From positions 1 through 64,000 of the forward strand of contig NZ_JABSNP010000024.1 in the NCBI RefSeq assembly GCF_013294115.1: a stretch of 64,000 nt of DNA, in the 5' to 3' direction. The notes beneath the pieces were generated by a model, which searched no databases, was not told the DNA's origin, and was given only the letters and a program-made list of their open reading frames with translations. Positions 1 through 9,933 of the stretch are shown one piece after another. This stretch comes from Hymenobacter caeli. GTDB lineage: Bacteria > Bacteroidota > Bacteroidia > Cytophagales > Hymenobacteraceae. Each line of letters begins with the position of its first letter. The first letter of the stretch is position 1. The translations under genes were made by a program, and so were the position numbers.

Positions 1-167
1 CTCGTTCAGCAAGTGCCGCGCGAGCCATTATAACCGAATTAAAATTGCTATTGACCAGCATAATTTGGAAATCACCCTGCTTTAAGCCACTACCCAAATT
101 ATTAGTTTGTAATTAATTATTTAGCCGCGAAATAACAATTAGCACCCTAATAATTAGCAGCTAAAAA
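1..167. other. AT-rich intergenic region, no gene seen
   Basis: This stretch is clearly richer in A and T than its surroundings and holds no convincing reading frame. It contains several TAATTA/AATTAGC words, which loosely resemble the repeat units found elsewhere in the window, but I cannot define arms or a periodic unit with confidence. It lies downstream of the minus-strand carotenoid oxygenase gene. Confidence 0.5.
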
Positions 168-896
168 TCAGCCAATTTCGAACTGTGCCAACGGGTCGTG
201 GCCGTCCACGGTGCCCTCGCTGCGCAGCACTTGGAAGCGGGCAAATAATTCTTCCGAATACCAATTTTCGCGGCGCGTGAGCAGCATGGCTTCGCGGTGG
301 CGGGCGTCGTGGTAGGCGTACTGCTGCATGGCCGCCGCCGAGCGCCACACGCTGAACGTGGCCTGGCGCACCACCGGCAGCTCGCCCAGCCCGATGGCCA
401 GCGCCACGCCCGGGGCCCCGGCCAGCGCGGCGCTGGTGGGGGCCACGTAGCGCCAAAACCGGGGCGTTTTCAGCCAATGGATGCTGGCGCGGGTGAGCAC
501 GGCCACCGGCCCGTCGGCCGGGGCCCCGGGCGCGGCCGCCTCTGCGTAGTCGAACGGGTTGGTGCCGTCCCAGCGCCCCTGCGCCTTGAGGGGGCGCAAC
601 TGGGCCGTCCATATTTCGGCGGCCCGGCGCTCGTATTCCCGCCAAACGCCGCCGGCCGCGAAAAACGCCGCGGCGGCGGCCGGTTCGTCCCACACGGCCA
701 GCAGGCCGTAGCGGCGCAGGTTGGGCAGGGCCCCGAAGCCGCCGGCCCCACTGCCCAGCAGCTTGTGGAAGCGCAGGCCCGGCACGCGCCGCAGCAGCGG
801 CACTGCGGTGCCCATTTGGGCCAGGGCCCAGCGGGCGTGCCCGGGGCGCAGCGTAACGAGGGAAAGCGTGGTGAGGGGCAAAGCAGGGCGGGGCAA
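168..896 (-). CDS. Spheroidene monooxygenase-like carotenoid oxygenase (CrtA family)
   Basis: Related by sequence to CrtA, the haem enzyme that oxidises carotenoid end groups. Family-typical stretches are TTLSLVTLRPG near the N-terminus, then VPGLRFHKLLGSG, the LLAVWD segment, and the C-terminal SVWRSAAAMQQYAYHDARH followed by NWYSEELFARF. No ATG lies near the conserved N-terminus. An in-frame TTG at 957-959 falls within a few bases of the terminator hairpin of the upstream gene, so I place the start at TTG 894-896; a second TTG at 879-881 is also possible. Pigmented Hymenobacter make oxidised carotenoids, so the role fits, but the substrate cannot be read from the sequence and no other carotenoid gene is nearby. 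Confidence 0.75.
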   Translation of the reverse strand: MPRPALPLTTLSLVTLRPGHARWALAQMGTAVPLLRRVPGLRFHKLLGSGAGGFGALPNLRRYGLLAVWDEPAAAAAFFAAGGVWREYERRAAEIWTAQLRPLKAQGRWDGTNPFDYAEAAAPGAPADGPVAVLTRASIHWLKTPRFWRYVAPTSAALAGAPGVALAIGLGELPVVRQATFSVWRSAAAMQQYAYHDARHREAMLLTRRENWYSEELFARFQVLRSEGTVDGHDPLAQFEIG

Positions 897-927
897 CCAA
901 GTGAAGCGGACGGCAGGGCCCGCAAAA

Positions 928-954
928 AAGGGCCGGAATTGCTTCCGGCCCTTC
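928..954 (-). terminator. Intrinsic terminator of the PPOX gene
   Basis: AAGGGCCGGAA and TTCCGGCCCTT form an 11-bp stem. On the minus strand it is followed by a run of T (926-931 on the plus strand reads as A). It lies 40 bases after the stop of the flavoprotein gene and just before the carotenoid oxygenase gene. Confidence 0.8.
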
Positions 955-993
955 CTCAACAGCCAACGGCCCGGTAAGTCGGGACCTTAGCCA

Positions 994-1506
994 TTATTTT
1001 ACCTGCACCTGGGCGTGGGCGTTCACGTCGTCGTCCTTGCTGGCTTCGCCGGTGGCCACGGCGCGGGCGTAGCCGTAGGCGCGGCTCAGCAGGCTGCTGG
1101 GCGTGTCCCAGTACTCGCCGCGCTCGATGGTTACCTTCAAAATCATAATGTTGGGGTCGTCTTTGCCCTTCGGAAACCAGGCCCGCATGTCTTCGGTGTA
1201 CAGTTCGGCGGCCTGGGCCGCGTCGCGGTAGGCGTTGGCCGTGCCCGATACCGACACGTACACGTTGGCTTCGGGGCTGGCGTAGCTCAGGTTCACCTTG
1301 CTGTCTTTGTTGACTTCGTACACCTTGGCCGATTCGGCGTCGGTGAGGAAGAGGAGGGAGCCGTCGGCCGTGGGCCGGATGGTGGCCATGGGGCGGCTGT
1401 GCAGGTTCTGCTGCTCGTCAAAGGTGGTGAGCATGGCGATGCGCACGTCCTTGATTTTATCAAACAGCTTGTTCAGGTCGTTGGTAACGGGCGTTTTATC
1501 GGACAT
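994..1506 (-). CDS. Pyridoxamine 5'-phosphate oxidase family protein (general stress protein 26 type)
   Basis: A 170-residue protein of the split-barrel flavin-binding fold. Recognisable parts are IAMLTTFDEQQNLHSRPM, the HSRPM stretch typical of FMN-binding stress protein 26, then SLLFLTDAESAKVYEV and VNLSYASPEANVYVSVSG. The C-terminal WFPKGKDDPNIMILKVTI is also common in this group. These proteins bind FMN or F420-like cofactors; the substrate is usually unknown. The start ATG at 1506 follows a purine-poor leader, as is common in Bacteroidota. The gene ends in its own terminator, so it is probably a single transcription unit, divergent from acpH. Confidence 0.85.
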   Translation of the reverse strand: MSDKTPVTNDLNKLFDKIKDVRIAMLTTFDEQQNLHSRPMATIRPTADGSLLFLTDAESAKVYEVNKDSKVNLSYASPEANVYVSVSGTANAYRDAAQAAELYTEDMRAWFPKGKDDPNIMILKVTIERGEYWDTPSSLLSRAYGYARAVATGEASKDDDVNAHAQVQVK

Positions 1507-1623
1507 CGGAGGAAAAAGTTAGGGAGAGACGCGGCCCGGCCCGCGCCCAGGTTGGGCGCGGCCGGCCGTGTGCTTACGGCCGCCGCCCGGTTGGGGTTGA
1601 CGCCCGGGCCCGGGCTGGGTCCG

Positions 1624-1631
1624 TATCTTCC
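1624..1631 (+). promoter_or_regulatory. Possible -7 box of acpH
   Basis: TATCTTCC partly matches the Bacteroidota TAnnTTTG -7 box and ends only 7 bases before the acpH ATG at 1639. No clear -33 TTG box is placed correctly, so this is suggestive only. If used, the mRNA would have almost no leader. Confidence 0.35.
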
Positions 1632-1638
1632 GGGGTCG

Positions 1639-2223
1639 ATGAATTTCCTCGCCCATCTTTTCCTGGCCGGCCCGCCCGCCGCGCCCGGCTACCCCGACCG
1701 CCTCGTGGGCCAGTTCATTGCCGACGCCGTGCCCGGCCGCCGGCTCGACGCCTACGGGCCCGGCGTGCAGGCCGGCATCCGCCAGCACCGCGCCATCGAC
1801 GCCTTCACCGACCAGCACCCGGTGGTGCGCCGCGCCACGGCCCGCCTGCGCCTGGCCGGCCACGGCAAGTACGCCGGGGTGGTGTCGGACGTGTTTTTCG
1901 ACCATTTCCTGGCCCGTCGTTTTGAGCAGTTCTCGACGGAAACCCTGCCCGATTTCACCCACCGCGTGTACGCCCAGCTCGGGGCCCGGCAGGCGGAGTT
2001 TCCGGCCCGGGTGCAGCAGTTTTTTCCGCACCTGGTGCAGCACAACTGGCTGCTCCACTACGCCGAAATCGACGGCGTGGCCCGCACCCTGGCCGGCCTC
2101 AGCCGCCGCGCCGCGCCCGGCTCAGGCATGGCGGCCGGCCCGGTAGAACTGCTGGCCAACTACGCTGCCTACGAAGCCGATTTTCAGGAGTTTTTTCCGT
2201 TGCTGGTTTCCTCTTTCATTTAA
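1639..2223 (+). CDS. acpH: Acyl carrier protein phosphodiesterase
   Basis: A 194-residue protein opening with MNFLAHLFLAGP, which is the family signature, followed by LVGQFIADAVPG and GIRQHRAIDAFTDQHPVV. The H/D residues of GKYAGVVSDVFFDHFLA are the metal-binding HD-like core. AcpH removes the phosphopantetheine arm from holo-ACP, although the physiological role in Bacteroidota is not firmly known. The reading frame is open far upstream, but similarity begins only at this ATG. The stop codon TAA lies inside the left arm of a perfect 43-bp inverted repeat that separates this gene from the convergent fkpB/slyD-like gene. Confidence 0.88.
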   Translation: MNFLAHLFLAGPPAAPGYPDRLVGQFIADAVPGRRLDAYGPGVQAGIRQHRAIDAFTDQHPVVRRATARLRLAGHGKYAGVVSDVFFDHFLARRFEQFSTETLPDFTHRVYAQLGARQAEFPARVQQFFPHLVQHNWLLHYAEIDGVARTLAGLSRRAAPGSGMAAGPVELLANYAAYEADFQEFFPLLVSSFI

Positions 2224-2311
2224 ACAGTTAGCAGGCACCGTTTAGCAGCCGTTCCGCTAGCCAATTAAGCTAGCGGAACGGCTGCTAAACGGTGCCTGCT
2301 AACTGTTTAAA
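2219..2311. repeat. Perfect 43-bp inverted repeat between convergent genes
   Basis: The left arm at 2219-2261 and right arm at 2269-2311 are exact reverse complements; the loop is CAATTAA (2262-2268). The left arm contains the acpH stop codon, and the right arm ends 4 bases before the stop of the FKBP gene. There is no T-tract after the stem, so it is not a standard terminator, but it would block read-through from both sides. Parts of the arm (CAGTTAG, CGTTTAG) resemble the 7-bp units described for other repeats here. Confidence 0.95.
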
Positions 2312-2315
2312 TGAC

Positions 2316-2831
2316 TCAGTGCTGGTGGCCGCCCTCGCCGTGCACGTGGCCGTGGGCCAGCTCCTCGGCGGTGGCGGGGCGCACGTCGGCCACCTTGCCG
2401 TCGAAGTGCATCACCATGCCGGCCAGGGGGTGGTTGAAGTCCATCTGCACGGCGGTTTCGCCGATGCTGATGACCTTGGCCTGCATGTGGTTGCCCTCGT
2501 TGTCGGCCATGGGCAGAAAATTACCCTCTTGCAGCATCTCGTCGTCGAGCTTGCCGTCAACCAGGAACACGTCCTTCGGAATTTCAACCAGCGCCTGCTC
2601 GTCGTACTCGCCGTAGGCCTGTTCGGGGGTGAGGCTGAACTGGAAGGTGTCGCCGGCGTTTTTGCCGTCGAGCTGGCGCTCGAACTCTTCGGGCAGGCCG
2701 CTCTGGCCGTAGATGAACACCATCGGCGCGTCGGCCTCGGCCGATTCGACCAGTACTTTTTCGTCGTTTTCGTCGGTCACGCTCAGGTCGTAGGTGATGG
2801 TGACGACTTGGTTTTCGCTGATGGCAGTCAT
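2316..2831 (-). CDS. FKBP-type peptidyl-prolyl cis-trans isomerase, SlyD type
   Basis: A 171-residue isomerase that speeds proline isomerisation during folding. It begins MTAISENQVVTITYDLSV, typical of SlyD, has the FKBP flap insertion LTPEQAYGEYDEQ and the core motif FNHPLAGMVMHFDGKV. The C-terminus is histidine-rich (HGHVHGEGGHQH), like the nickel/zinc-binding tail of SlyD, so metal storage or delivery is a plausible second role. I chose the ATG at 2831 because the upstream open frame has no family similarity. It faces acpH and is separated from it by the perfect hairpin. Confidence 0.92.
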   Translation of the reverse strand: MTAISENQVVTITYDLSVTDENDEKVLVESAEADAPMVFIYGQSGLPEEFERQLDGKNAGDTFQFSLTPEQAYGEYDEQALVEIPKDVFLVDGKLDDEMLQEGNFLPMADNEGNHMQAKVISIGETAVQMDFNHPLAGMVMHFDGKVADVRPATAEELAHGHVHGEGGHQH

Positions 2832-2991
2832 GGGAGGGAAGTGGAGAGGTAGAAAAGAGCCGCCCGCCCGACGGGGCTGCAAAGAAAGGCAACCCCGCCC
2901 GGTCGCGCCGCGCTGGGGCCCCGGGCGGGGCAAAAAATTCCCCGCGCCGGCCGGGCCAGCGCGGGGAATGGGTGCGCGAAAAAACCGGGCC

Positions 2992-5202
<2,211 letters not shown>

Positions 5203-5512
5203 GGAAAGGAGGTTATTTGGGGTTGCTGTCACCTCAACGCACTTTTTAGTCGGGGGGTTGGTGCATGGTTTTATTCCGGTATGCACCCACTTTGGCGGCG
5301 CTTTTTGTTGTGTGCTGAGCGTCACAGCGTCGGTAGCCGGTAGGGAGGAGCCTGTGGGCCCGATAAATTTTTGGTAATGTTTTTCCAACCCCAACGCTAG
5401 CGCTGGGCTGGGCCCCAAAGCCGCGGCCGTCCAGTAACCCGGCCCCCGCACCGTGCGTACCGACTCGTCACGATCAACGATGTTCGAATCAACACCTTAC
5501 CCATTCTTCTCA
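5203..5512. other. Divergent intergenic region between katE and the SMP-30-like gene
   Basis: No gene is seen. It must hold the promoters of both flanking genes. A TAAATTTTTGG stretch near 5365 resembles a relaxed -7 box for the plus-strand gene, and CGCTAGCG near 5394 is a short palindrome, but neither is decisive. Confidence 0.5.
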
Positions 5513-6697
5513 ATGTCCCAATCAACCCGTTACTCGCTGGCGGCCCTGCTGCTCGGCGGCGCGCTGCTGCCCGCCTGCCAGTCCAACCCACCCAAAACCC
5601 AGGACGCGGCCGTGAACCGGGAAGCCGTGGTAAAAACCGACTCGACGGCCCTGAAAACGGCTTCGGCCGACACCATGGGCGTACCCGCCGGCTCCATTCC
5701 CACCATCGGCGACCCCAAGCTGCTCTTCACCTTGCCGGATGCGCACAACACGCCCGACGGCCTCGCCCTGGGCCCCGACGGCCGCCTCTTGCTCTCGACC
5801 CCCAACCTGGCCGACAACAGCAAGCCCGCGGCCATTGTCGAGATTGTGGGCAACACCTACAAGCCTTTCGCCGCCAACCTGCCCGTGGAGCCCACCACCA
5901 AAAAAGCCGCGCCGATGGACCTGGCCTTCGGGCCCGATGGTAACGTGTACTACGCGGAAAACCAGTACGAAAACAGCAAAAAATACGTGTCGCGCCTGAT
6001 GCGCATCAACCTGAAAAACGGCAAGCCCGGCACCATCGAAACCGTGGTGGACAGCTTTGCGCTGGCCAACGGTGTGGTGTGGAAGGGCAATAATCTGTAT
6101 GTGACGGATAGCCAGTGGGACATGCCCGGCAATACCAAGGGCAGCGCCATCATGCGCTTCACCCTCGAGGAGCTGAAAAAGCCCGGCGGCCCGCTGCACC
6201 TCAAGCCCAAAACCAAGGACTCGCACGTGCTGGCCATGTTCACGACCGTCGTGAACGAAACCGGCGTGGACAACGGCGCCGACGGCCTCGACTACGACAG
6301 CCAGGGCAACCTCTACACCGGCTCGTTTGGCGACGGTAGCTTCCACAAAGTCAGCCTCAAGCCCGACGGCACCTTCGCCAAGCAGGAAGTCGTGGCCCTG
6401 ACCGGCGACAAAATCACCTGCATCGACGGCCTCGTAATTGACCGCGCCACCGACAAAGCCTACGTGACCGGGGCCCGCCAAAACGCCATTTTCGTCATCA
6501 ACCTAAAGGACAACAGCGTGAGCACGCTGGCCCAAAACCCCGACACCGACGGGGCCGGCGGCAAACTCGACCAGCCCGCCGAGGTGCTGCTCAAAGGCAA
6601 GCGCTTGTACATCTCCAACTACGACAACCCGGTGAAACACTTCGTGAACACGAAGTCGGACGCGCCGCACACGGAGTCGTATATTGACCTAAAGTAG
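5513..6697 (+). CDS. SMP-30/gluconolactonase-like beta-propeller lipoprotein
   Basis: A 394-residue exported protein. It starts MSQSTRYSLAALLLGGALLPAC, a lipoprotein signal peptide with lipobox LPAC, so the mature protein is probably membrane anchored. The rest shows repeated propeller strands such as DGLALGPDGRLLLSTPN, MDLAFGPDGNVYYAEN, ANGVVWKGNNLYVTDS, DGLDYDSQGNLYTGSF and IDGLVIDRATDKAYVTG. This is the pattern of the SMP-30/gluconolaconase/LRE-like superfamily, whose members hydrolyse lactones or simply bind ligands. The substrate is unknown. The next beta-propeller gene at 9934 is of a different subfamily. A strong bidirectional terminator follows. Confidence 0.8.
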   Translation: MSQSTRYSLAALLLGGALLPACQSNPPKTQDAAVNREAVVKTDSTALKTASADTMGVPAGSIPTIGDPKLLFTLPDAHNTPDGLALGPDGRLLLSTPNLADNSKPAAIVEIVGNTYKPFAANLPVEPTTKKAAPMDLAFGPDGNVYYAENQYENSKKYVSRLMRINLKNGKPGTIETVVDSFALANGVVWKGNNLYVTDSQWDMPGNTKGSAIMRFTLEELKKPGGPLHLKPKTKDSHVLAMFTTVVNETGVDNGADGLDYDSQGNLYTGSFGDGSFHKVSLKPDGTFAKQEVVALTGDKITCIDGLVIDRATDKAYVTGARQNAIFVINLKDNSVSTLAQNPDTDGAGGKLDQPAEVLLKGKRLYISNYDNPVKHFVNTKSDAPHTESYIDLK

Positions 6698-6707
6698 GGC
6701 CCTGGCG

Positions 6708-6754
6708 CCAAAAAGAAAGCCCGCTGCACTAAGTGCAGCGGGCTTTCTTTTTGG
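6708..6754. terminator. Bidirectional intrinsic terminator
   Basis: A perfect 23-bp stem (6708-6730 with 6732-6754, single-base loop) begins with A5 and ends with T5, so it serves both the plus-strand propeller gene and the convergent minus-strand helicase gene. Confidence 0.92.
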
Positions 6755-6768
6755 TTTGAAGAACCATC

Positions 6769-8814
6769 TCAGTCCTGCATTTCCCAGGCCGTGCGGTAGC
6801 CGCCGATGCTTTCGATGTAGGCCAGCAGGCGCTTGAAGAACGGGTTGGCGCTGAGCGTGCTGGAGTCGCCGACGAGCAGCAGCTTGCGGCGGGCGCGGGT
6901 CATGCCCACGTTCATGCGGCGCACGTCGCTGAGGAAGCCGATTTCGCCGTGCGTGTTGCTGCGCGTCAGGCTGATGGCGATGATGTCGCGCTCCTGGCCC
7001 TGGAACGAATCGACGGTGCCGATGCTCAGCATCCGGTGGGCCATGAGGCCGTTCAGCTCGTCGTTTTCCTCCACCGCGTCCTTCAAATAGTTGATTTGGG
7101 CGCGGTACGGGGCGATTACGCCGATGCTGAGCAGGTCCTCCTCGTGGTCGGCGGGGTCGTAGGGTTCCAGCAGCTGGCCAAGGCGCTTGAGGAGCAGGTC
7201 GGCCTCCTCGGGGTTGGCCGTGGAGCGGCTCTCGGGAATGGTGAGCTCGGTGAACCCGAAGCCGGCCGTGTCGAGGAATTCCACCGGCAGGTCGGGGGCG
7301 AAGCGCAGGTCGTAATCCGCTAGGCCGGCGTGGCGCACGGTGCTGTAGGCCGTCAGCTGGCCGTCGTAAAACTCGTCGGAGCTGAACTGCATAATTTGCT
7401 CGTGCATGCGGTACTGCACCGTCAGCATCCGAGCGGCCTCGGGCTGGCGCTTGATGGCTTTCTCGAACAGCGTTTCGCGCAGGGCCCCGGCTTTCTCGCT
7501 TTTCACGGTGGGCGGTAGCTGGTGGTGGTCGCCGGCCAGCACCACGCGCTGGGCCTTGCTGATGGGAATCCAGCAGCCCGGCTCCAAGGCCTGGGCGGCC
7601 TCGTCGATGAACACCGTTTCGTAGGTGAGGTGGCGAATGTTGCGGTTAGAAGCCCCGACCAGCGTGCACGTTATCACCTGCACCTGCTCCAAGAGGTCCT
7701 CGGTGATGTAGCGCTCCAGGTCGTCGGCCTGCTGGTGCAGCATCTTGGCTTCCTCCTTCAGCATCCGGCGCTGCTGCATCTCCTCGTAGCCGTAGTTGCG
7801 CACGTGCTTGCTGGCCGTTTCGCGGTACTGCTCAGCGGTTTGGCGCATGCTGCGCAGTTCGTTGTAGCTCTTGTGGGCCATCACCTGGGCGTCCAAGGTG
7901 TGCTCGAGCAGCAGGTCCGACACGCGCGAGGGGTTGCCCATGCGGATGACGTTGACGCCGCGCTCGGCCAGCTTTTCGGTGAGCAAGTCTACCGCCGTGT
8001 TGCTGGGCGCGCAGACCAGCACCCGCCGCTCGCGCCGGATGGTTTCCAGGATGGCCTGCACCAGGGTGGTGGTTTTACCCGTGCCGGGGGGGCCGTGCAC
8101 GATGGCCACGTCGTGGGCCGCCAGCACGTGGCGCACGGCGGCCTGCTGCGAGTCGTTGAGCGGGCTGGGGTAAAAAATATCGTCGGGCTTTTCGGCGCGG
8201 AAGCGGGCCGGTTTGGCGCCCAGCAGGATGTCGCGCAGCTCGGCCAGGCGGTCGCCGTAGGCCCCCATCACCTTGCCCAGGGCGTAGTCCATCTCGCGGT
8301 AGCTCACCTCGTCGAAGGTGAGGTCGATGCCCAGCTTGTGGCCCTCGGTCACCCAGTCGGGCAGGTCTTCCTTGGTGGTGGCCAGCAGCAGCTTGTTGCG
8401 CCGCACGCTGGTAATCACCCCGTTGAGGGTGGGGCGGTCGGTGGCGGCGCGCCCGGCCACGTTGCCAAAGAGCGAGGCATTTTTGCCCACCTGAAACAGG
8501 TGCAGGCCCTGCTGCCCGGCGGGGCGCTCCAGCTCCAGCACCACCTTGCCGCCGAAGCCCACGTCTTCCTTGGTGATGGCGACCGGGTACCAGGTGAGGC
8601 CCCGCTGCTGGCGCTCCTGGATGCTGGCCTTGGCGTTTTTGAGCTTGAACTGCACCAGGTCTTCCTGCTGCTCCAGCTTCATCAGGGCCTGCACCTGGCG
8701 CAGCTCTTTCTCGATGGCGTAAGGGTCGGTGGGGGGGAGGGTAGTTTCAGTCAAAAGAAAGCGGATTGATTTCGTTGCGAAGGGAACAACGAAAAAGGGA
8801 AAAGGGTGGCCCAA
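6769..8814 (-). CDS. UPF1/IGHMBP2-like superfamily 1B helicase
   Basis: A 5'-3' DNA/RNA helicase of the Upf1-like SF1B group. Walker A is VHGPPGTGKTTTLVQAIL, motif II is FIDEAAQALEP, motif III GDHHQLPPTV, motif IV/V QYRMHEQIMQFSS and DSFQGQERDIIAISLTRSN, and motif VI MTRARRKLLLVGDSS. An N-terminal region of about 200 residues carries the family's small beta-barrel. The most upstream start is ATG 8814, but similarity really begins at a TTG (8752-8754) that would give TETTLPPTDPYAIEKEL; the true start is therefore uncertain by 20 residues. The biological role of these bacterial helicases is poorly known. A second, very different Upf1-like helicase lies at 12931. Confidence 0.9.
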   Translation of the reverse strand: MGHPFPFFVVPFATKSIRFLLTETTLPPTDPYAIEKELRQVQALMKLEQQEDLVQFKLKNAKASIQERQQRGLTWYPVAITKEDVGFGGKVVLELERPAGQQGLHLFQVGKNASLFGNVAGRAATDRPTLNGVITSVRRNKLLLATTKEDLPDWVTEGHKLGIDLTFDEVSYREMDYALGKVMGAYGDRLAELRDILLGAKPARFRAEKPDDIFYPSPLNDSQQAAVRHVLAAHDVAIVHGPPGTGKTTTLVQAILETIRRERRVLVCAPSNTAVDLLTEKLAERGVNVIRMGNPSRVSDLLLEHTLDAQVMAHKSYNELRSMRQTAEQYRETASKHVRNYGYEEMQQRRMLKEEAKMLHQQADDLERYITEDLLEQVQVITCTLVGASNRNIRHLTYETVFIDEAAQALEPGCWIPISKAQRVVLAGDHHQLPPTVKSEKAGALRETLFEKAIKRQPEAARMLTVQYRMHEQIMQFSSDEFYDGQLTAYSTVRHAGLADYDLRFAPDLPVEFLDTAGFGFTELTIPESRSTANPEEADLLLKRLGQLLEPYDPADHEEDLLSIGVIAPYRAQINYLKDAVEENDELNGLMAHRMLSIGTVDSFQGQERDIIAISLTRSNTHGEIGFLSDVRRMNVGMTRARRKLLLVGDSSTLSANPFFKRLLAYIESIGGYRTAWEMQD

Positions 8815-8826
8815 AGGCAGAGAAAG

Positions 8827-9084
8827 TCAGTAGCCCTGCGGATACCAAATGCCTCGAATGGTGCAGACGCCCATGTTTGGGAGGACGTGATTAGCATCAA
8901 GCTTACTTACGTCGATATTATTTATGACGCGCTTTGGGCGGGGTAGTTTGCCTGATTTGAAAATAATGGTTTCAAGAAGGAACACAGCATCTTCAAGTGT
9001 CCAAGCCGTCACTCCGAAATAACGGTTCTTAATCATGGGTTCGGGGCCCCAATCCATTTCAAACCAATACCTGGTCAGTTTCAT
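8827..9084 (-). CDS. Small conserved hypothetical protein (RGIWYPxGY family)
   Basis: An 85-residue cytosolic protein starting MKLTRYWFEMDWG. The C-terminal half has a pattern I associate with a widespread but uncharacterised small family: VINNIDVSKLDANHVLPNMG followed by RGIWYPQGY. GC content is lower than that of the neighbours. It lies 26 bases downstream of higA on the same strand and could be the third gene of the toxin-antitoxin transcript. No function can be assigned. Confidence 0.72.
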   Translation of the reverse strand: MKLTRYWFEMDWGPEPMIKNRYFGVTAWTLEDAVFLLETIIFKSGKLPRPKRVINNIDVSKLDANHVLPNMGVCTIRGIWYPQGY

Positions 9085-9110
9085 GGCTTGAATAAGTTTG
9101 CTGAAGCAGC

Positions 9111-9470
9111 TTAAGCCGCCGCTAGCAGTACCTCCGCCGATAATCCCAAGTGCTGGTGCAAAGCCTTCATCATCTTGGCGGTGAGCTTGCGCTTGCGGTT
9201 CAGGATTTCGCTTACCCGGCTCTCGCCGCCCAGCCACGCGGCGAGGTCGCGCTGGCGCAGGCCCTGTTCGGCCATTTTGTATTTGATGTACTCGATGGGG
9301 TCGGGTTCGGGAATGGGGTAGTGGCGGGCTTCGTACGCCTCAATCAGCGTAGCCAACACGTCCAGTTCGTCAAACTCCGGTTCGCCGGGCTGGGCCTGGA
9401 AAATGTGCTCCGCGCGGGCCAGGGCGGCGCGGTAGTCAGCTTCGGTACGGATGGGCTTGATGGCGTTCAT
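9111..9470 (-). CDS. higA: HigA-type antitoxin, XRE helix-turn-helix
   Basis: A 119-residue protein: an N-terminal helical part with PIRTEADYRAALARAEHIF and EFDELDVLATLIEAYE, then a C-terminal helix-turn-helix, MAEQGLRQRDLAAWLGGESRVSEIL, typical of HigA antitoxins. It would bind and neutralise HigB and repress its own operon. The ATG overlaps the stop of higB by 4 bases (9467-9470), so the two are translationally coupled in the order toxin then antitoxin, the usual higBA order. Confidence 0.9.
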   Translation of the reverse strand: MNAIKPIRTEADYRAALARAEHIFQAQPGEPEFDELDVLATLIEAYEARHYPIPEPDPIEYIKYKMAEQGLRQRDLAAWLGGESRVSEILNRKRKLTAKMMKALHQHLGLSAEVLLAAA

Positions 9471-9760
9471 ATGGTAGCGGCGTCTATTTTGTCGTATTCG
9501 GCGTGCGTGCCGACGAAGCGGATGTGCACAATGGCCGCCGCATAATTGATGGCCACAATCAGCCGAAAATCATTGCCTTTGATGTTGAAAACCACCCGGC
9601 TGTTGGCGATGATGCTGGAGTTTCGGTGCTGGGCTTTTACATCGTTGGGCGTTGGCCAGGTGGCGGCGGCTGTCTCTTTGTACCAAGCTTGTAGGGGCAG
9701 CGCGGCCGACGGGTAGCGTTCCCAAAATTCGCGCAGTAAGGCTTTGCTAATAATTCGCAT
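9467..9760 (-). CDS. higB: HigB-family mRNA interferase toxin
   Basis: A 97-residue RelE-fold ribosome-dependent endoribonuclease. Family-typical segments are RIISKALLREFWERYP, LQAWYKETAAATWPTPNDVK, SRVVFNIKGNDFRLIVAI and the C-terminal HIRFVGTHAEYDKID, the hallmark of the HigB_toxin family. I chose MRIISKALL at 9760 because upstream residues are not conserved. The promoter region holds a short palindrome at 9783-9799 that may be the operator for HigA. Confidence 0.92.
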   Translation of the reverse strand: MRIISKALLREFWERYPSAALPLQAWYKETAAATWPTPNDVKAQHRNSSIIANSRVVFNIKGNDFRLIVAINYAAAIVHIRFVGTHAEYDKIDAATI

Positions 9761-9782
9761 CGATTCACGAATATACGCCAAT

Positions 9783-9799
9783 CTTACCAAAATGGTAAG
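9783..9799. promoter_or_regulatory. Candidate HigA operator palindrome
   Basis: CTTACC-AAAAT-GGTAAG is a perfect 6-bp inverted repeat about 23 bases upstream of the higB start, where an autoregulatory antitoxin would be expected to bind. Binding by HigA is inference. Confidence 0.5.
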
Positions 9800-9933
9800 C
9801 TGGAGGAGGCCGGGGCCCCAGCCGAATTATTGCCATTAAACGAGATTGAAAGCTGGTGCAGCGCAGAAGCTGAAAAACGCGGCAACCCCATGCCCAATCT
9901 GCCGTGTAAGGAACGTCCTATCAAATCCTTCCC

